This document shows, in pieces, positions 34,547 through 44,808 of a stretch of DNA of 64,000 nt; position 1 is the first letter of the stretch; each line of letters starts with the position of its first letter. A program made the position numbers and the translations under genes. Where the stretch lies: assembly GCF_040564635.1 (NCBI RefSeq), contig NZ_CP159837.1, positions 4,513,001-4,577,000 of the forward strand, written 5' to 3'. Source of the DNA: Planktothricoides raciborskii GIHE-MW2 (GTDB lineage: Bacteria > Cyanobacteriota > Cyanobacteriia > Cyanobacteriales > Laspinemataceae). The notes beneath the pieces are model-generated. The model did no database searches. It was given only the letters and a program-made list of their open reading frames with translations, and was not told the origin of the DNA.

Positions 34547-35338
34547 CTAAACTTCCGGTTCTACCCCTAAAGCCCGTAATTGGGCAGCAAGGCGATTCGC
34601 TCTTTGTCTTTCCTGCTCGGCTCGTTGTCGTTCCTGCTGAGTGGATTCCTGACTGGTTAACAATATGTCACCGTCAGCGTCCCACCACCGCAGCCAGGGA
34701 AACAGTTGGTTTTGGTATTCTCCCTGCCAAATCCCTAACTCTACCTTTAAGGGTTCAATGGGATAATGACCACGGCTATTAGGAGTCATTTTTTGATAGC
34801 GACCATTGACTAAGTGATACATCTCGATCTGGGCTTTATTGACCTCATAAATTCCATAAAAAGGAATTTGAATGGCTCTTTCATATACCCAAAATTTACC
34901 CTTAATAGGAGTTTTATCCCGTTCTTCTTCGCCATTACCAGAGACAAATTCTAAGGCAATGACAGGCTCGATGGTTTCCTTCCACATAACAAAGGAACGG
35001 CGAACTTGACCATCAATGGTAGGAGGGACATGGGGAACATAGAACCAATCGGGAGCAATAGCCCCCTTTTCTGGAGATTCTGGCGGCTCTGGTAATCGCC
35101 AATAAATACCACAATCTCGACCAATACAATAGTTACCATCGGGATGTAATTGCTCTAAAAGAGGAGTAATAGAGTCGGTTAAGAGATCACCCTGGGGAGG
35201 TTCTTGGTAATTTTTCACAAAATCTCCGTTTTGATCTGGTAATTGGGTATGGTCGGGTAAAGGGGGAGTCCCATGTACCATTGGGGAGGGTTCCTGAACT
35301 GTGGCTGATTGTTGTACAGTTTGGGTAATTGAACTCAT
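34547..35338 (-). CDS. Uma2 family protein with C-terminal coiled coil
   Basis: The 263-residue protein is a longer branch of the Uma2/DUF820 family. It has a Pro/Gln-rich N terminus (about 1-60), the nuclease-like core (GIYWRLPEPPESP, APDWFYVPHVPPT and EPVIALEFVSGNGEEERD), and a C-terminal QERQRAEQERQRANRLAAQL coiled coil ending LRALGVEPEV. This tail is common in cyanobacterial family members. It is not closely related to the duplicated pair on the other strand and was not part of that duplication. Substrate and function are unknown. Confidence 0.85.
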   Translation of the reverse strand: MSSITQTVQQSATVQEPSPMVHGTPPLPDHTQLPDQNGDFVKNYQEPPQGDLLTDSITPLLEQLHPDGNYCIGRDCGIYWRLPEPPESPEKGAIAPDWFYVPHVPPTIDGQVRRSFVMWKETIEPVIALEFVSGNGEEERDKTPIKGKFWVYERAIQIPFYGIYEVNKAQIEMYHLVNGRYQKMTPNSRGHYPIEPLKVELGIWQGEYQNQLFPWLRWWDADGDILLTSQESTQQERQRAEQERQRANRLAAQLRALGVEPEV

Positions 35339-35766
35339 CTTTATTCCCCTATTTTTGTTCTCTTATGTTTATTCTCTAGGTTCAATTTTATCGCTTTTGG
35401 TTAGAAATTATGCCGGATCTCTATGCCGGATCCCAATGATATTCTCGGACTGATATTCCCGGACTGATTTTCCTGGACTGATTTTCCCCGTCTCTGCTCT
35501 GCGATCGCACAGGATATCCGCGTATTAAAAGCATTTTGAGCGAACATTAGACGTGACGCTCGGAATGCTGGGATGTGAAATTAAAGTTCTTTGACCCCGA
35601 AAATGGTTTGCGAGCAAAGCGGGTTTTTTTCTTTACGATTGATGTGAGCGATCGCACTCCAGTCACATTAGGAGAAGTGCGTTCTTGGGCTGTTTCTAAA
35701 TAGAGCATCAGGGGCGATCGCTCCTAGGTCAATCGAATATTTATTTGATATTTTATTTGATCTATT
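35339..35766. other. Intergenic region, no gene seen
   Basis: The 428-base gap has short degenerate repeats (CCGGACTGAT three times around 35438-35483, TATGCCGGATC twice around 35408-35430) and a hairpin-like GGTTTGCGAGCAAAGC stretch near 35610. A short open stretch reading VTLGEVRSWAVSK before a stop near 35703 might be the end of a lost gene but is too short to assign. Confidence 0.4.
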
Positions 35767-36255
35767 TTACCGGGTACTTTCTGTCACCTCAGTCAGGGAA
35801 GATGGCTGAGGTTTTACCTTAATTCCTCGGTACTGAATCTCAAAATTCCTAGTGGTTTCACTCTGTACTTGAGTATGCTGAGGGGAATGGGTTTTTAACA
35901 CTTGACCGCGATATTTGCCGATAATCATTTCGGCTTTCTTCACCTCTTCATTAGCTGCGATAGCATTTTTCGGCTGCACTTCATAATTAATCCCCCGATA
36001 ACTCATATTAATTTTGGGGTCTGCTGGGGATAAATCATCCTCAAGATCCTCGGTTTTCTGCCAAATCCGAATATTACTCAGTAGAACTAGAAGTAACAAT
36101 AAAAATTGAAACTGCCAAGGTGCGATAACTAAACTAACAATTAAACTCACCACTAAAATTGCCGTAGCGATATAGGCAATTTCGTCCGTTGCGTGCTTCA
36201 AAATATAGTAAACAACTAAGGCAAGTCCTAGTGGAATTATAAAATACCAAGCCAT
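35767..36255 (-). CDS. Membrane protein with DUF4278-like motifs
   Basis: A 162-residue protein with two or three membrane segments in the first 65 residues (YFIIPLGLALVVYYILK, AYIATAILVVSLIVSLVI and FQFLLLLLVLLS). A cytoplasmic tail follows containing MSYRGINYEVQP, IIGKYRGQVL and FEIQYRGIKVKP. The Y-R-G repeats are characteristic of the small cyanobacterial DUF4278 domain, here probably present in two partial copies. The role is unknown. The start ATG 36255 begins directly at the first membrane segment. Confidence 0.7.
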   Translation of the reverse strand: MAWYFIIPLGLALVVYYILKHATDEIAYIATAILVVSLIVSLVIAPWQFQFLLLLLVLLSNIRIWQKTEDLEDDLSPADPKINMSYRGINYEVQPKNAIAANEEVKKAEMIIGKYRGQVLKTHSPQHTQVQSETTRNFEIQYRGIKVKPQPSSLTEVTESTR

Positions 36256-36403
36256 AGCGATCGCCTCTTAAAAAATAAATTGGGACTGGGCGATCGCTGT
36301 CCCTGATTTTACCTTTTGCCCTCAGCAAACCAGAAAAACCAAGAATAAAGGCGATCGCCCCAAAAAACATCCGGGCAGGCAAAAAAGCCCGCCGCAGACA
36401 AAC

Positions 36404-37657
36404 TTAACTAACCATCGCCAAACAGAGCGATTCTTTCAACAAATCAACCTTATCAGTTTTTTCCCACGGCAAATCTAAATCAGTCCGTCCGACGTGACCA
36501 TAAGCTGCCACATCTTGGAAAAAGCGCCCACCACATTCAACGGGCAAATACTGCAAATTAAACGTCTGAATAATCCCCGCTGGACGCAGTTCAAAATGCT
36601 GTTTCACCACTTCCAACAACTTATCCTCATCCACCTTAGCGGTGCCAAAAGTCTCAATCATCATGCTCATCGGTTTTGCCACCCCGATCGCATAACTTAA
36701 TTGCACCTCGCACTTATCCGCCAAACCAGCGGCCACAATATTTTTCGCCACATATCGGCAAGCATAAGCCGCACTGCGGTCTACCTTCGTGGGGTCTTTC
36801 CCGGAAAAAGCGCCCCCACCATGACGGGAATAGCCACCATAAGTATCAATAATAATTTTACGACCTGTCAGCCCCGAATCCCCTTGGGGTCCACCAATCA
36901 CAAACTTACCCGTGGGGTTCACCAGAAACTTCGTCTCGGCATCCGGTTTAATATCAATATCCGCAAACGCAGGTTGCACCACCGCTGACCAAAGGTCTGC
37001 TTTAATCTTCGCCTGCACCGCTGTATTATCGGTCAAATCGCCAATCGTCGCCGTATGCTGGGTCGAAATCAAAATCGTGTCAATTCCAACGGGCTTACCA
37101 TCCTCATAAATCACCGTCACCTGAGTTTTGCCATCGGGACGCAGGTAAGGCAATTCTCCGGTTTTCCGCATCTTGGCCAACTGCCGGGAAATCCGATGGG
37201 CCAGGGAAATGGGCATCGGCATCAGTTCCGGGGTTTCATTGCAGGCATAGCCAAACATCAAACCCTGATCTCCGGCCCCGATCGCATCCAACTCTTCCTC
37301 GCTTTTTTGTTCGCGGGTTTCCGCCGCCGAGTCAACCCCTTGGGCAATATCAGCGGATTGTTCATCCAGAGCGACTAACACCGAACAGCTATTCGCGGAA
37401 AAACCATTGTCCGCATCAGTATAACCAATTTCGGCGATTTTTTTCCGAGCCAGATCCACATAATTGACTTGAGCCTTACTGGTAATTTCCCCAGTAATCA
37501 ACACCAAGCCCGTATTCACCACCACTTCCGCCGCCACACGGCTTTTCGGATCTTGTGTCAACAAAGCATCAAGAATCGTATCGGAAATCTGGTCACAAAT
37601 TTTATCAGGATGACCTTCCGTCACTGATTCCGAGGTAAAAAGATATCTACGAGACAA
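36404..37657 (-). CDS. metK: S-adenosylmethionine synthase
   Basis: The 417-residue enzyme makes S-adenosylmethionine from methionine and ATP. The signatures are [20 protein letters not shown] (residues 2-21), [12 protein letters not shown] (the adenine-binding GAGDQG) and [19 protein letters not shown] (P-loop-like). The frame extends upstream to an ATG-like start, but the canonical [12 protein letters not shown] terminus is directly preceded by TTG at 37657 with GGAGG at 37666-37670. TTG is therefore the likely start. The gene heads a leftward series with the HAD phosphatase and rpsA upstream. No SAM riboswitch was seen in its leader. Confidence 0.95.
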   Translation of the reverse strand: MSRRYLFTSESVTEGHPDKICDQISDTILDALLTQDPKSRVAAEVVVNTGLVLITGEITSKAQVNYVDLARKKIAEIGYTDADNGFSANSCSVLVALDEQSADIAQGVDSAAETREQKSEEELDAIGAGDQGLMFGYACNETPELMPMPISLAHRISRQLAKMRKTGELPYLRPDGKTQVTVIYEDGKPVGIDTILISTQHTATIGDLTDNTAVQAKIKADLWSAVVQPAFADIDIKPDAETKFLVNPTGKFVIGGPQGDSGLTGRKIIIDTYGGYSRHGGGAFSGKDPTKVDRSAAYACRYVAKNIVAAGLADKCEVQLSYAIGVAKPMSMMIETFGTAKVDEDKLLEVVKQHFELRPAGIIQTFNLQYLPVECGGRFFQDVAAYGHVGRTDLDLPWEKTDKVDLLKESLCLAMVS

Positions 37658-37793
37658 GGATAAATCCTCCAAACTATATAATAAGTAGCCAAAAAGCAAT
37701 TGACCGATTAACCAAATATCCCCTAAGTAGGATTGCTCAATTATTAAGCTTTCACTGATCGATGTCTATATCTTCCTTATGAAGGATATAGAT

Positions 37794-38531
37794 TTAGCAG
37801 ATGACTTGAATTTGATCGAGTTGAGCAATCGTCACATCTGCGTCTTGCAAGTCTTTTCCTGCCCGTGAACCTTGACAAATCCCAATACAACCAGCGGCTC
37901 CGGCCTGCTTGGCCATTTCCATGTCCAAGGGCGAATCGCCCACCATTAAAATTCTAGACGGTGCCACCCCCAAAGCTTCACAGGCTTTGAGAAACAAAGC
38001 GGGATCTGGTTTACTCAGATTCGCATCCACTCCCATTGATAGCTGGATATATGGACTTAACTGGTAATGGGACACAAACTGTTGCACCCGTTGCGTTGTG
38101 TCCGCTGAAAGAATGCCCAACTTCAACCCAGCCTCTGCGAGTAACTTTAGAAGTTCCAAACAGCCGACAAACAAAGGAGGCTGGGCATCTTTTGCGAACA
38201 TTTGATCCGCTTCCGCAAAAGCCTGACGCGCAATCTTCAAAGATTCTAGCCAGCCTCGACCTGTTTCGGCAATATAAGCCGCTGCCGCAATTTCATTGTC
38301 CCTTCGGCTACCGACAGCCATCAAGCCATCAGGATCGAGGCGATCGTCTTGGATGCCAAACGCCATCAACAAGGGATCGCCCACACCCGGAATTTGGGCA
38401 TCGATTAAGCGCGATCGCTTATATCCCAGACTCCGCCAAAAACTAGCCGCATCTACCAGGGTGCCATCTTTATCAAAAATAACTGCTTGAATTTGCTCAA
38501 ACTTGACATCCCGACACTGAATGATGGTCAA
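37794..38531 (-). CDS. HAD-superfamily phosphatase, phosphoglycolate-phosphatase-like
   Basis: A 245-residue HAD hydrolase with motif I IFDKDGTLVD (nucleophile and acid/base Asp), motif II ILSADTT, motif III Lys in NLSKPDPALF and motif IV MVGDSPLDMEMA. The alpha-helical cap between motifs I and II places it in subfamily I, as in phosphoglycolate phosphatases. The substrate is not defined; removal of 2-phosphoglycolate would fit a photosynthetic host. No ATG fits the N terminus. TTG 38531 has an AGGAG nine bases upstream, whereas the TTG at 38540 is too close to it. Confidence 0.85.
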   Translation of the reverse strand: MTIIQCRDVKFEQIQAVIFDKDGTLVDAASFWRSLGYKRSRLIDAQIPGVGDPLLMAFGIQDDRLDPDGLMAVGSRRDNEIAAAAYIAETGRGWLESLKIARQAFAEADQMFAKDAQPPLFVGCLELLKLLAEAGLKLGILSADTTQRVQQFVSHYQLSPYIQLSMGVDANLSKPDPALFLKACEALGVAPSRILMVGDSPLDMEMAKQAGAAGCIGICQGSRAGKDLQDADVTIAQLDQIQVIC

Positions 38532-38608
38532 AGCTTTCAACTCCTATCAGCATAATCATCATGCTAAAAAAATCGGATTTGGGATCAAATATCTGATTAA
38601 CCGTCGGA

Positions 38609-38630
38609 GGGGTCAACGGCCGTTGACCCC
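38609..38630. repeat. Perfect 22-base palindrome
   Basis: GGGGTCAACGG and CCGTTGACCCC form a perfect palindrome upstream of the HAD gene and downstream of rpsA. Palindromes of this sort recur as REP-like elements in cyanobacterial intergenic DNA; in this window I saw one copy. Confidence 0.7.
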
Positions 38631-38644
38631 TACACCTGAAACAA

Positions 38645-38670
38645 AAAAAAGAGGGAAATTCCCTCTTTTT
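38645..38670 (-). terminator. Terminator of rpsA
   Basis: AAAAAGAGGGAA and TTCCCTCTTTTT form a perfect stem with flanking A and T tracts, about 65 bases past the rpsA stop. It should work on both strands. Confidence 0.8.
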
Positions 38671-38734
38671 GCAGGCCACTTGATAATCGTCCCTTGGGAC
38701 GATTATTGGCTGCAAATGGTCGTCGGATTGATTT

Positions 38735-39772
38735 CTACTCTTCGGCGGAGGGAAATTCCTCGATCGCTGTAGTTTCGGCAGTTTCCACCGCATCAGGGAC
38801 AGAAATCGCTTCAGGAGCTACCGTCACTGATGAAGCCGCACTGGGCTGTGATGCCTCTGGCTGTTGACCTTGTTGAGCCGCCATCATTTGTTCGCGGAAC
38901 TTAGCCGCCATTTCTTCGGCCTTGTCATAAACAAGCTGACGGTTTTTCACCATATCACCGGCTTCCGGTTCCAGTTGCTTGGTTGACAGAGAAATCCGAC
39001 CCCGTTCGGCATCTAGATCAATGATCATCACCTTGACTTCATCATTGACATTGAACACACTATGGGGAGTATCAATATGGTCGTGGGAAATTTCTGAAAT
39101 GTGGAGCAGACCGCTGACACCACCGATATCAATGAACGCACCATAAGGCTTGATGCCTCGAACGGTGCCCACCACGACTTCCCCGACTTCTAAGCGGTTC
39201 ATCTTGCGCTCAACCAATGCCCGTCTGTGGCTGAGAACCAGACGATTGCGGTCTTCATCCACTTCTAAGAATTTCAAGGGCAATTCTTGTCCTACCAGGT
39301 CTTCTTTGGGAGTCCGGGTACTAATGTGGGAACCGGGAATAAAGCCCCGCAAGCCTTCAATGCGAACCAGCGCCCCACCTCGATTTGTGGCAAAAACTTG
39401 CGATCGCACCGTAGCATCTTCTGCTTGGAGTTGCCGCACCCGCTCCCAAGCCCGCATATATTCAATGCGTCGGATGCTCAGGGTTAACTGGCCATCTTCG
39501 TTTTCATCGGTGAGAATAAAAAATTCACGAGTTTCATTAGACTGCAAAACTTCTTCGGGAGAGTCAACCCGATTGATTGACATCTCTTGAATCGGAATAT
39601 AAGCAGCAGTTTTAGCACCGATGTCAATCAGAGCGCCCCTCGGCTCCAGACTAAACACTGTACCGGCCACTGTATCGCCAGGGCTAAAGTGATAGTCATA
39701 CTTATCCAGCAGAGCCGCAAAATCTTCGTGAGTAAAGCCAATATTTCTGGCAATTGTATTCTGATTGACCAT
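38735..39772 (-). CDS. rpsA: 30S ribosomal protein S1
   Basis: The 345-residue protein has three S1 RNA-binding domains, as in cyanobacteria and chloroplasts rather than the six of Escherichia coli. They are GDTVAGTVFSLEPRGALIDI (about residue 32 on), a middle domain from about 116 (RSQVFATNRGGALVRI), and GEVVVGTVRGIKPYGAFIDI (about 196 on). A low-complexity acidic tail rich in Ala, Ser and Glu follows after residue 300. It recruits mRNAs to the ribosome. The order psbB-psbT-nrdR-rpsA leftward is a conserved cyanobacterial neighbourhood. The 1.1 kb upstream gap is long and could include a regulatory leader. Confidence 0.93.
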   Translation of the reverse strand: MVNQNTIARNIGFTHEDFAALLDKYDYHFSPGDTVAGTVFSLEPRGALIDIGAKTAAYIPIQEMSINRVDSPEEVLQSNETREFFILTDENEDGQLTLSIRRIEYMRAWERVRQLQAEDATVRSQVFATNRGGALVRIEGLRGFIPGSHISTRTPKEDLVGQELPLKFLEVDEDRNRLVLSHRRALVERKMNRLEVGEVVVGTVRGIKPYGAFIDIGGVSGLLHISEISHDHIDTPHSVFNVNDEVKVMIIDLDAERGRISLSTKQLEPEAGDMVKNRQLVYDKAEEMAAKFREQMMAAQQGQQPEASQPSAASSVTVAPEAISVPDAVETAETTAIEEFPSAEE

Positions 39773-40899
39773 GGGATTTTTTTTAGAATGTTCTCCGTAT
39801 TAATTGTGCGTTTTGTTGATTGATGTTTGGACAATCCCAAAATGAACTGGGAATTTTGGTTATACCGGCTCACGCATCGACTCAATTCTGACTAGAATCA
39901 AATCAATAGGAGCGTTTCCTAGACATTATTTCAGGAGTGGCTATCTTGCATCAATACTTCAAGTAAAAAGACAAAACAGTTGCTACTGTTGGCTTTTTAC
40001 CTAGATCCTAATCGAAAGCGATTAGGTTTTTGGCTTCTATATTCTTGGTGAATTTTATTTATGAGCCGAGCTTCGGTTCCTAAAATTCGCCCTATTCGCC
40101 TATAGTTACTTTTACTGGAATGTCGAACACAGCCACTAGAAAGCCTATCTTATGTTGTCCTGATGCTGTGTTCAAGCCTATCCACTTTTTCTGGAAATAA
40201 ACTTTTCCAAAAAAATAGACAGACTTGTTAGTAATTAACCTGAATAAGAAGTTGATTATCAGACTTCGGTTCCAGCAATTGTTTTATCCCTGCGCTTTTT
40301 CAGAAGCGATCGCTTTCCTTAACTCAGGATTTGGCTGAATGTACACCCGGAGGCTGACCAGTGGGATCCATCCCCTTAGATTTGGTCAGGGAACACAGAC
40401 AATCTGAATCTTTGCTCACAGAAATCATTAATTGGTGTGAGCCAAGCAGAGCGAGAACCCAGGGTTTCTATGCTCGATGAATCAAGTTATCTAGCTGTAT
40501 GCTGCTAAAGCGCATTAATTCTAGCATCCGAATTCGGTTGCTAGAAATTTTTTTTGCTCATACCCAGGCGGTGGCAAAGCCAAATTAAAAATGCTTGGAC
40601 TATATGCCATCGGAATGGGGGGTCTATGGAGAGAATCTGCTCTCTGAAATTTCAGTGGAGCAAGTCAAAGGCTGGGGATCTATGCCCTTGCAGTAGTTGC
40701 ATCAGGCTTGAAGTCTAGTCTTTGACTTGATAGATTTTCACCCAGATTAGATATTATAACCTGGAAAGACATCCCTGAGTATAGGCGAAAAAAATGGCGA
40801 TCGGCAACCACCTAAACCACCTTTCATTGCTGACCTCTGGTTCTAACCATTGGCAGATCGGCCGTAATGAAGATCGAGGCTGGTTAAGGATCGGAGAAA
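39773..40899. other. Long gap between nrdR and rpsA, structured but without genes
   Basis: No protein gene or tRNA is seen in 1.1 kb. Several hairpins stand out: GTAAAAAG...CTTTTTAC with inner ACAGT/ACTGT at 39963-40000, the terminator-like stem at 40007-40031, and TGAATTTTA/TAAAATTCG around GAGCTTCGGTTC at 40050-40093. A long rpsA leader on the minus strand, a small RNA on the plus strand, or both would explain such structure. Confidence 0.5.
40007..40031 (+). terminator. Orphan rightward terminator upstream of rpsA
   Basis: CCTAATCG-AAAG-CGATTAGG is a perfect eight-base stem with a GNRA-like loop followed by TTTTT on the plus strand. No rightward gene precedes it, so it points to an unannotated transcript of up to about 230 bases, antisense to the rpsA leader. 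Confidence 0.7.
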
Positions 40900-41457
40900 T
40901 TATCGGGAATTGAGGGTCAGATCGTCCTCACAAGGCAGGACATCTAGGGCATCTAGGACATCTGAATTTGTCTGTGGGGGTTGAGTCAGTGTCTCAGAGC
41001 TATCTTGCTGCCTCTGGAGATGATTTAAGGTCTCGATAAAATCCCGAATACCTTGAAATTTTCTATAAACTGAGGCAAATCGGACATAAGCGACCTCATT
41101 GAGTTGTGCTAATTGAGCCAGAACGATCTCACCAATTTCACTGCTACTGACTTCTCTCATCACCGCTTGTTGAAGTTGTGCTTCAATATCATCGACGAGA
41201 GCTTCAATCTTGGCCGCACCGACACCAGTTTTTTCGCAAGCCCGAACAATACCCCGTAATAACTTAGAGCGATCGAAAGACTCCCGATAGCCATTTCTTT
41301 TGATCACTGTCACGGGTACAAATTCAATTCTTTCATAAGTGGTAAAACGACGTTTGCACTCTAGACATTCTCGCCGTCGGCGGATACTTTGACAAGATTC
41401 TGCGGCTCGTGATTCTAGAACCCGACTGTCTGTATGTTGACAAAATGGACAGCGCAT
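40900..41457 (-). CDS. nrdR: Transcriptional repressor NrdR
   Basis: The 185-residue protein starts with the NrdR zinc ribbon ([17 protein letters not shown], then [15 protein letters not shown]; four Cys) and continues with an ATP-cone domain ([20 protein letters not shown]). NrdR binds NrdR-boxes in ribonucleotide-reductase promoters and represses them according to the ATP/dATP state. The C-terminal 35 residues are an acidic, Gln-rich extension beyond the usual core of about 150 residues. It lies between psbT and rpsA in the common cyanobacterial order. Confidence 0.94.
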   Translation of the reverse strand: MRCPFCQHTDSRVLESRAAESCQSIRRRRECLECKRRFTTYERIEFVPVTVIKRNGYRESFDRSKLLRGIVRACEKTGVGAAKIEALVDDIEAQLQQAVMREVSSSEIGEIVLAQLAQLNEVAYVRFASVYRKFQGIRDFIETLNHLQRQQDSSETLTQPPQTNSDVLDALDVLPCEDDLTLNSR

Positions 41458-41895
41458 AATTTTTGTCCTCTGGTCAAAACGGGCTGAGTGTGGAATCCAT
41501 GATGGATTGGTTGCTGAGTGATTTGCCGATCGCTCCTGGGAGGAGATAACCGTTGCCTGGAGCGATCGCTGGCAGGCGGTGAGGTTTTGAGGGTTTTGCT
41601 CTCTGATGAGTGATTTTTGCTTTTAGCAATTCGTGTTAGAAATTATTTTAGGCAAAAAAACGCATATTTTTTGGTGCGATCGGGAAATATTTTTTCAGGT
41701 TCTATCCTTCTCAACATCAAAAAGGATCAACAAAACAGTTACAAAGGCTGGGAATCGCCAGTTTTTTGGCTAATCAATTAAACAAAAAATTCTGAGCCAA
41801 CCTCCGACCCGCAGGCTCAGGCATCTGCGATCGCCTGAAAGCGAGTTCATATGGGGGTGGCTCAGTCAAAAAAGCACTCAAGGTTTTACCTGTGA
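41458..41895. other. Intergenic region between psbT and nrdR, no gene seen
   Basis: About 440 bases with HIP1 sites and a short interrupted repeat (GAGCGATCGCTGGCAGG near 41560). The nrdR promoter is expected here. I see no tRNA, small RNA or coding frame worth naming. Confidence 0.45.
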
Positions 41896-41991
41896 CTACT
41901 TTTCGATTCTTGGAGGCTCACGAAAGGCGATCGCAAAAAACAGAACTCCCAGAGCCAAAGTCAGCATTAAGATGTAAGCGACGCTTTGCAT
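41896..41991 (-). CDS. psbT: Photosystem II protein T
   Basis: A 31-codon gene on the minus strand encoding MQSVAYILMLTLALGVLFFA followed by IAFREPPRIEK. This is the single-membrane-helix PsbT subunit, which lies next to CP47 at the photosystem II dimer interface and helps stabilise the QA site region. Residue 2 is Gln where many homologues have Glu. It lies about 140 bases downstream of psbB in the same direction, the conserved arrangement, with a hairpin in between. Its sequence leaves no doubt in spite of its size. Confidence 0.95.
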   Translation of the reverse strand: MQSVAYILMLTLALGVLFFAIAFREPPRIEK

Positions 41992-42043
41992 AATGTCAAA
42001 ACTTCCCAATAATTGCTTTTACATTAGTTTACCAAGAATGTAT

Positions 42044-42100
42044 GAAAAAGGTCTAACAAACTCTAAACACGCAGAATAGAATGCTTGTCAGACCTTTTTC
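42044..42100 (-). terminator. Hairpin between psbB and psbT
   Basis: GAAAAAGGTCT and AGACCTTTTTC form a perfect 11-base stem extended by ACAA/TTGT. It could terminate or stabilise the psbB message while allowing some read-through into psbT. Confidence 0.55.
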
Positions 42101-42129
42101 CCAAAAAATCATCAGCCCATAAAGAACAA

Positions 42130-43659
42130 TTAAGCTTTTGGCTGAGTCCGCGTGGTCTTGTCACCAACTTTGGCAAACAGACCCCACTCCACTTGCTCTT
42201 CCAAATCTGCTTCCACACCGGCAAACACATCCCGGAAAATAGTCCGAGAACCATGCCAGATGTGACCGAAGAAGAACAACAGAGCAAAACAGGCGTGTCC
42301 AAAAGTAAACCAACCGCGAGTGCTGGTACGGAACACCCCATCAGAACCGAGAGTTTCTCGGTCAAACTCAAAAGGTTCGCCCAATTGAGCCTTACGAGCG
42401 TACTGTTTCACTACGGCTGGATCGGTAAATGTTTGACCATCCAACTCACCACCATAGAAAGAAACTTTCACGCCGGTTTGCTCAAAGCTATACTTAGATT
42501 CTGCACGGCGGAAAGGAATATCAGCCCGCACAATGCCATCAGCGTCCACTAAGACCACTGGGAAAGTTTCAAAGAAGTTGGGCAGACGGCGCACGAACAA
42601 CTCGCGACCTTCATTATCCGTGAACGCAGGATGACCTAGCCAACCTTGAGCTAGTCCATCACCATTGTTCATCGGGCCTACCCGGAACAAACCACCCTTG
42701 GCAGGGTTATTGCCGATATAGTCATAAAAAGCCAGTTTTTCGGGAATTGCAGCCCAGGCTTCAGATTGGCTCTTACCTTCGGCCAAACTCGCTTGCACGC
42801 GACGCTGAATTTCTTGCTGATAATAGCCACTATCCCACTGATAACGGGTCGGTCCAAACAGTTCGACTGGGGTAGCAGCGGAGCCATACCACATGGTTCC
42901 AGCGACGACGAAAGCTGCGAAAAATACAGCGGCAATACTGCTAGAGAGAACCGTTTCAATGTTCCCCATCCGCAGGGCTTTGTAAAGTCTTTCTGGGGGA
43001 CGAACCGTTAAGTGGAAAATTCCGGCGATAATTCCCACAATACCCGCAGCGATGTGGTGAGCCACGATCCCACCGGGATTGAAGGGGTTAAAGCCATCGG
43101 GTCCCCACTCTGGAGCCACAGGTTGGACATGACCTGTCAAACCATAAGGGTCAGAAATCCACATTCCAGGCCCGAACAGACCAGTCAGGTGGAAAGCACC
43201 GAAGCCAAAGCAAAGCAGACCAGATAAGAACAAGTGAATGCCAAACATTTTTGGCAAGTCTAAGGCAGGTTCACCAGTTCTCGGATCGGTGAAAAGTTCC
43301 AAATCCCAGTAAACCCAGTGCCAAACTGCGGCTAAGAACAGCAAGCCAGACAGCACAATGTGAGCACCGGCAACACCTTCAAAGCTCCACAGACCAACAT
43401 CGGAGACGGATTCTCCGGTAATGCTCCAACCCCGCCAGGAATCAGTGACCCCCAAACGAGCCATGAAGGGCATGACAAACATACCTTGTCGCCACATGGG
43501 GTTGAGAACGGGATCGCTTGGATCGAAAATGGCGAGTTCATAGAGGGCCATAGAGCCAGCCCAGCCTGCCACAAGGGCAGTATGCATCAGGTGTACAGCA
43601 ATCAGACGGCCTGGATCATTCAGCACGACTGTATGTACTCGATACCACGGTAGTCCCAT
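42130..43659 (-). CDS. psbB: Photosystem II CP47 chlorophyll protein
   Basis: The 509-residue CP47 inner antenna protein binds chlorophyll a and carotenoid in photosystem II and passes energy to the reaction centre. It starts [20 protein letters not shown], has six membrane helices with paired His ligands ([30 protein letters not shown] and [19 protein letters not shown]) and the large luminal loop between helices V and VI. A GGAGG lies upstream of ATG 43659. The protein is complete and of normal length. psbT follows downstream. Confidence 0.97.
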   Translation of the reverse strand: MGLPWYRVHTVVLNDPGRLIAVHLMHTALVAGWAGSMALYELAIFDPSDPVLNPMWRQGMFVMPFMARLGVTDSWRGWSITGESVSDVGLWSFEGVAGAHIVLSGLLFLAAVWHWVYWDLELFTDPRTGEPALDLPKMFGIHLFLSGLLCFGFGAFHLTGLFGPGMWISDPYGLTGHVQPVAPEWGPDGFNPFNPGGIVAHHIAAGIVGIIAGIFHLTVRPPERLYKALRMGNIETVLSSSIAAVFFAAFVVAGTMWYGSAATPVELFGPTRYQWDSGYYQQEIQRRVQASLAEGKSQSEAWAAIPEKLAFYDYIGNNPAKGGLFRVGPMNNGDGLAQGWLGHPAFTDNEGRELFVRRLPNFFETFPVVLVDADGIVRADIPFRRAESKYSFEQTGVKVSFYGGELDGQTFTDPAVVKQYARKAQLGEPFEFDRETLGSDGVFRTSTRGWFTFGHACFALLFFFGHIWHGSRTIFRDVFAGVEADLEEQVEWGLFAKVGDKTTRTQPKA

Positions 43660-43921
43660 TGACTCCGTTTCCTCCTCAATGTGAGATTTTTACTTTTACG
43701 CTTTTTCAGCTTTTTATTAATATTTCCTAAGCCTACTAGCAAGAGCGGCTAATCTCCTGCTGATCGGTTAGGGAAGGTTAACGGCTGCCTTCCATCAAAT
43801 ATGATCGGCATTTAAAGAAGTGTATCGATTGTGGGAAACAATTGCAAGCACTCTGAGATAGTCAATTTAGATTAATTGGCGATTTGCCGGATCCTAGATG
43901 CCCCAATTTAGCCCATCCGGG

Positions 43922-44245
43922 TTATCTGCGCCGATCTCGACCTATTTCACAAGTGGCTTGTAAAGTACACAGCCACTCGATCACTTGATCTGAGTTCATT
44001 AACCGTTTAATCAGCACTTGGCCGATACTACTTTCTTTGGGAACCAACTCAGGGAGCGGTTTAACTTCGAGCATCAATACAGCGTCTTCTACCCGGTAAA
44101 GCCACATCTTCTCCCCTTGCTCGATAATCGCCAGATTCATTTTCTCAATTTCTGGTTCGCGCCGCCAAGCTAAAGCGTTCCATAGTCCGCCAACTCCCCA
44201 GACCCGTCCAACAGTCCAACCTTCGGTTAAGAAAAAATATTTCAC
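43922..44245 (-). CDS. Conserved cyanobacterial hypothetical protein
   Basis: A 107-residue soluble protein, MKYFFLTEGWTVGRVWGVGG at the start, with several Trp residues in the first 30 positions and a mixed alpha/beta look afterwards (MNLAIIEQGEKMWLYRVEDAVLMLEVKP). It is leftward and about 260 bases upstream of psbB, so it might share regulation with psbB. I recognise it only as the type of small protein conserved in cyanobacteria; no function can be given. The basic C terminus GRDRRR ends abruptly. Confidence 0.65.
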   Translation of the reverse strand: MKYFFLTEGWTVGRVWGVGGLWNALAWRREPEIEKMNLAIIEQGEKMWLYRVEDAVLMLEVKPLPELVPKESSIGQVLIKRLMNSDQVIEWLCTLQATCEIGRDRRR

Positions 44246-44808
44246 GGTTCCCTATCCATGTGAATGACATATAGACATATAGATCAACTTGGCTGGCCTG
44301 AGTTGAGGCCAATGTAGCAAAAAATACACAATTTTTCTCTGGCCGCCAAGCTTTGCCCAGATTTAATCTGACTAGATCCTATGCTTTCCAGGGTTGCCTT
44401 TGAGCCAAAAAGCTGCACACATCAAGGAGAAAAAACCAAAAATACGGTGACAAAAATTACCAGATCAAGTTACCAGATCAAGTTACCAGATACTTGAGTA
44501 AGTAGTTGAACATCATTTAAAACCTTTGACACCTACTTATTTGTTTCAATTCTATGACTTAATCTTTTGTCATAATCTAACATATCGCTCTGCTTTTGCT
44601 AAAATCAGATATAATGGTTTTTTGGTGTATATCGCTTTTTTTTCTAAAAATTTTAATTAACAAAAGTTAATTTTTGCCTAATTCAGTAAGATTAGCTGTT
44701 TGACTAATTAGTAATATTTTTTTATTTTGTTATTTATATTAATTAAATGTTTTAGTGATCGCTGATAATTGCAGCACAAAAAAATGTTTTTATTTACAGG
44801 AAAAAATC
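44246..44808. other. AT-rich gap with short direct repeats, no gene seen
   Basis: A 13-base unit TTACCAGATCAAG is repeated almost three times at 44457-44492. From about 44500 rightward the DNA becomes very AT-rich, marking the edge of the glycosyltransferase patch. The open frame at 44755 only overlaps the gene fossil in a wrong frame. Confidence 0.55.

Noticed and set aside
36256-37793. SAM riboswitch upstream of metK
   Set aside because: The short leader between 37658 and 37793 lacks the conserved riboswitch core; only a good ribosome-binding site before TTG is seen.
40300-40760. Possible tRNA-like or structural RNA gene in the nrdR-rpsA gap
   Set aside because: No T-arm GTTCRANNC with matching acceptor stem was found; only simple hairpins are present.
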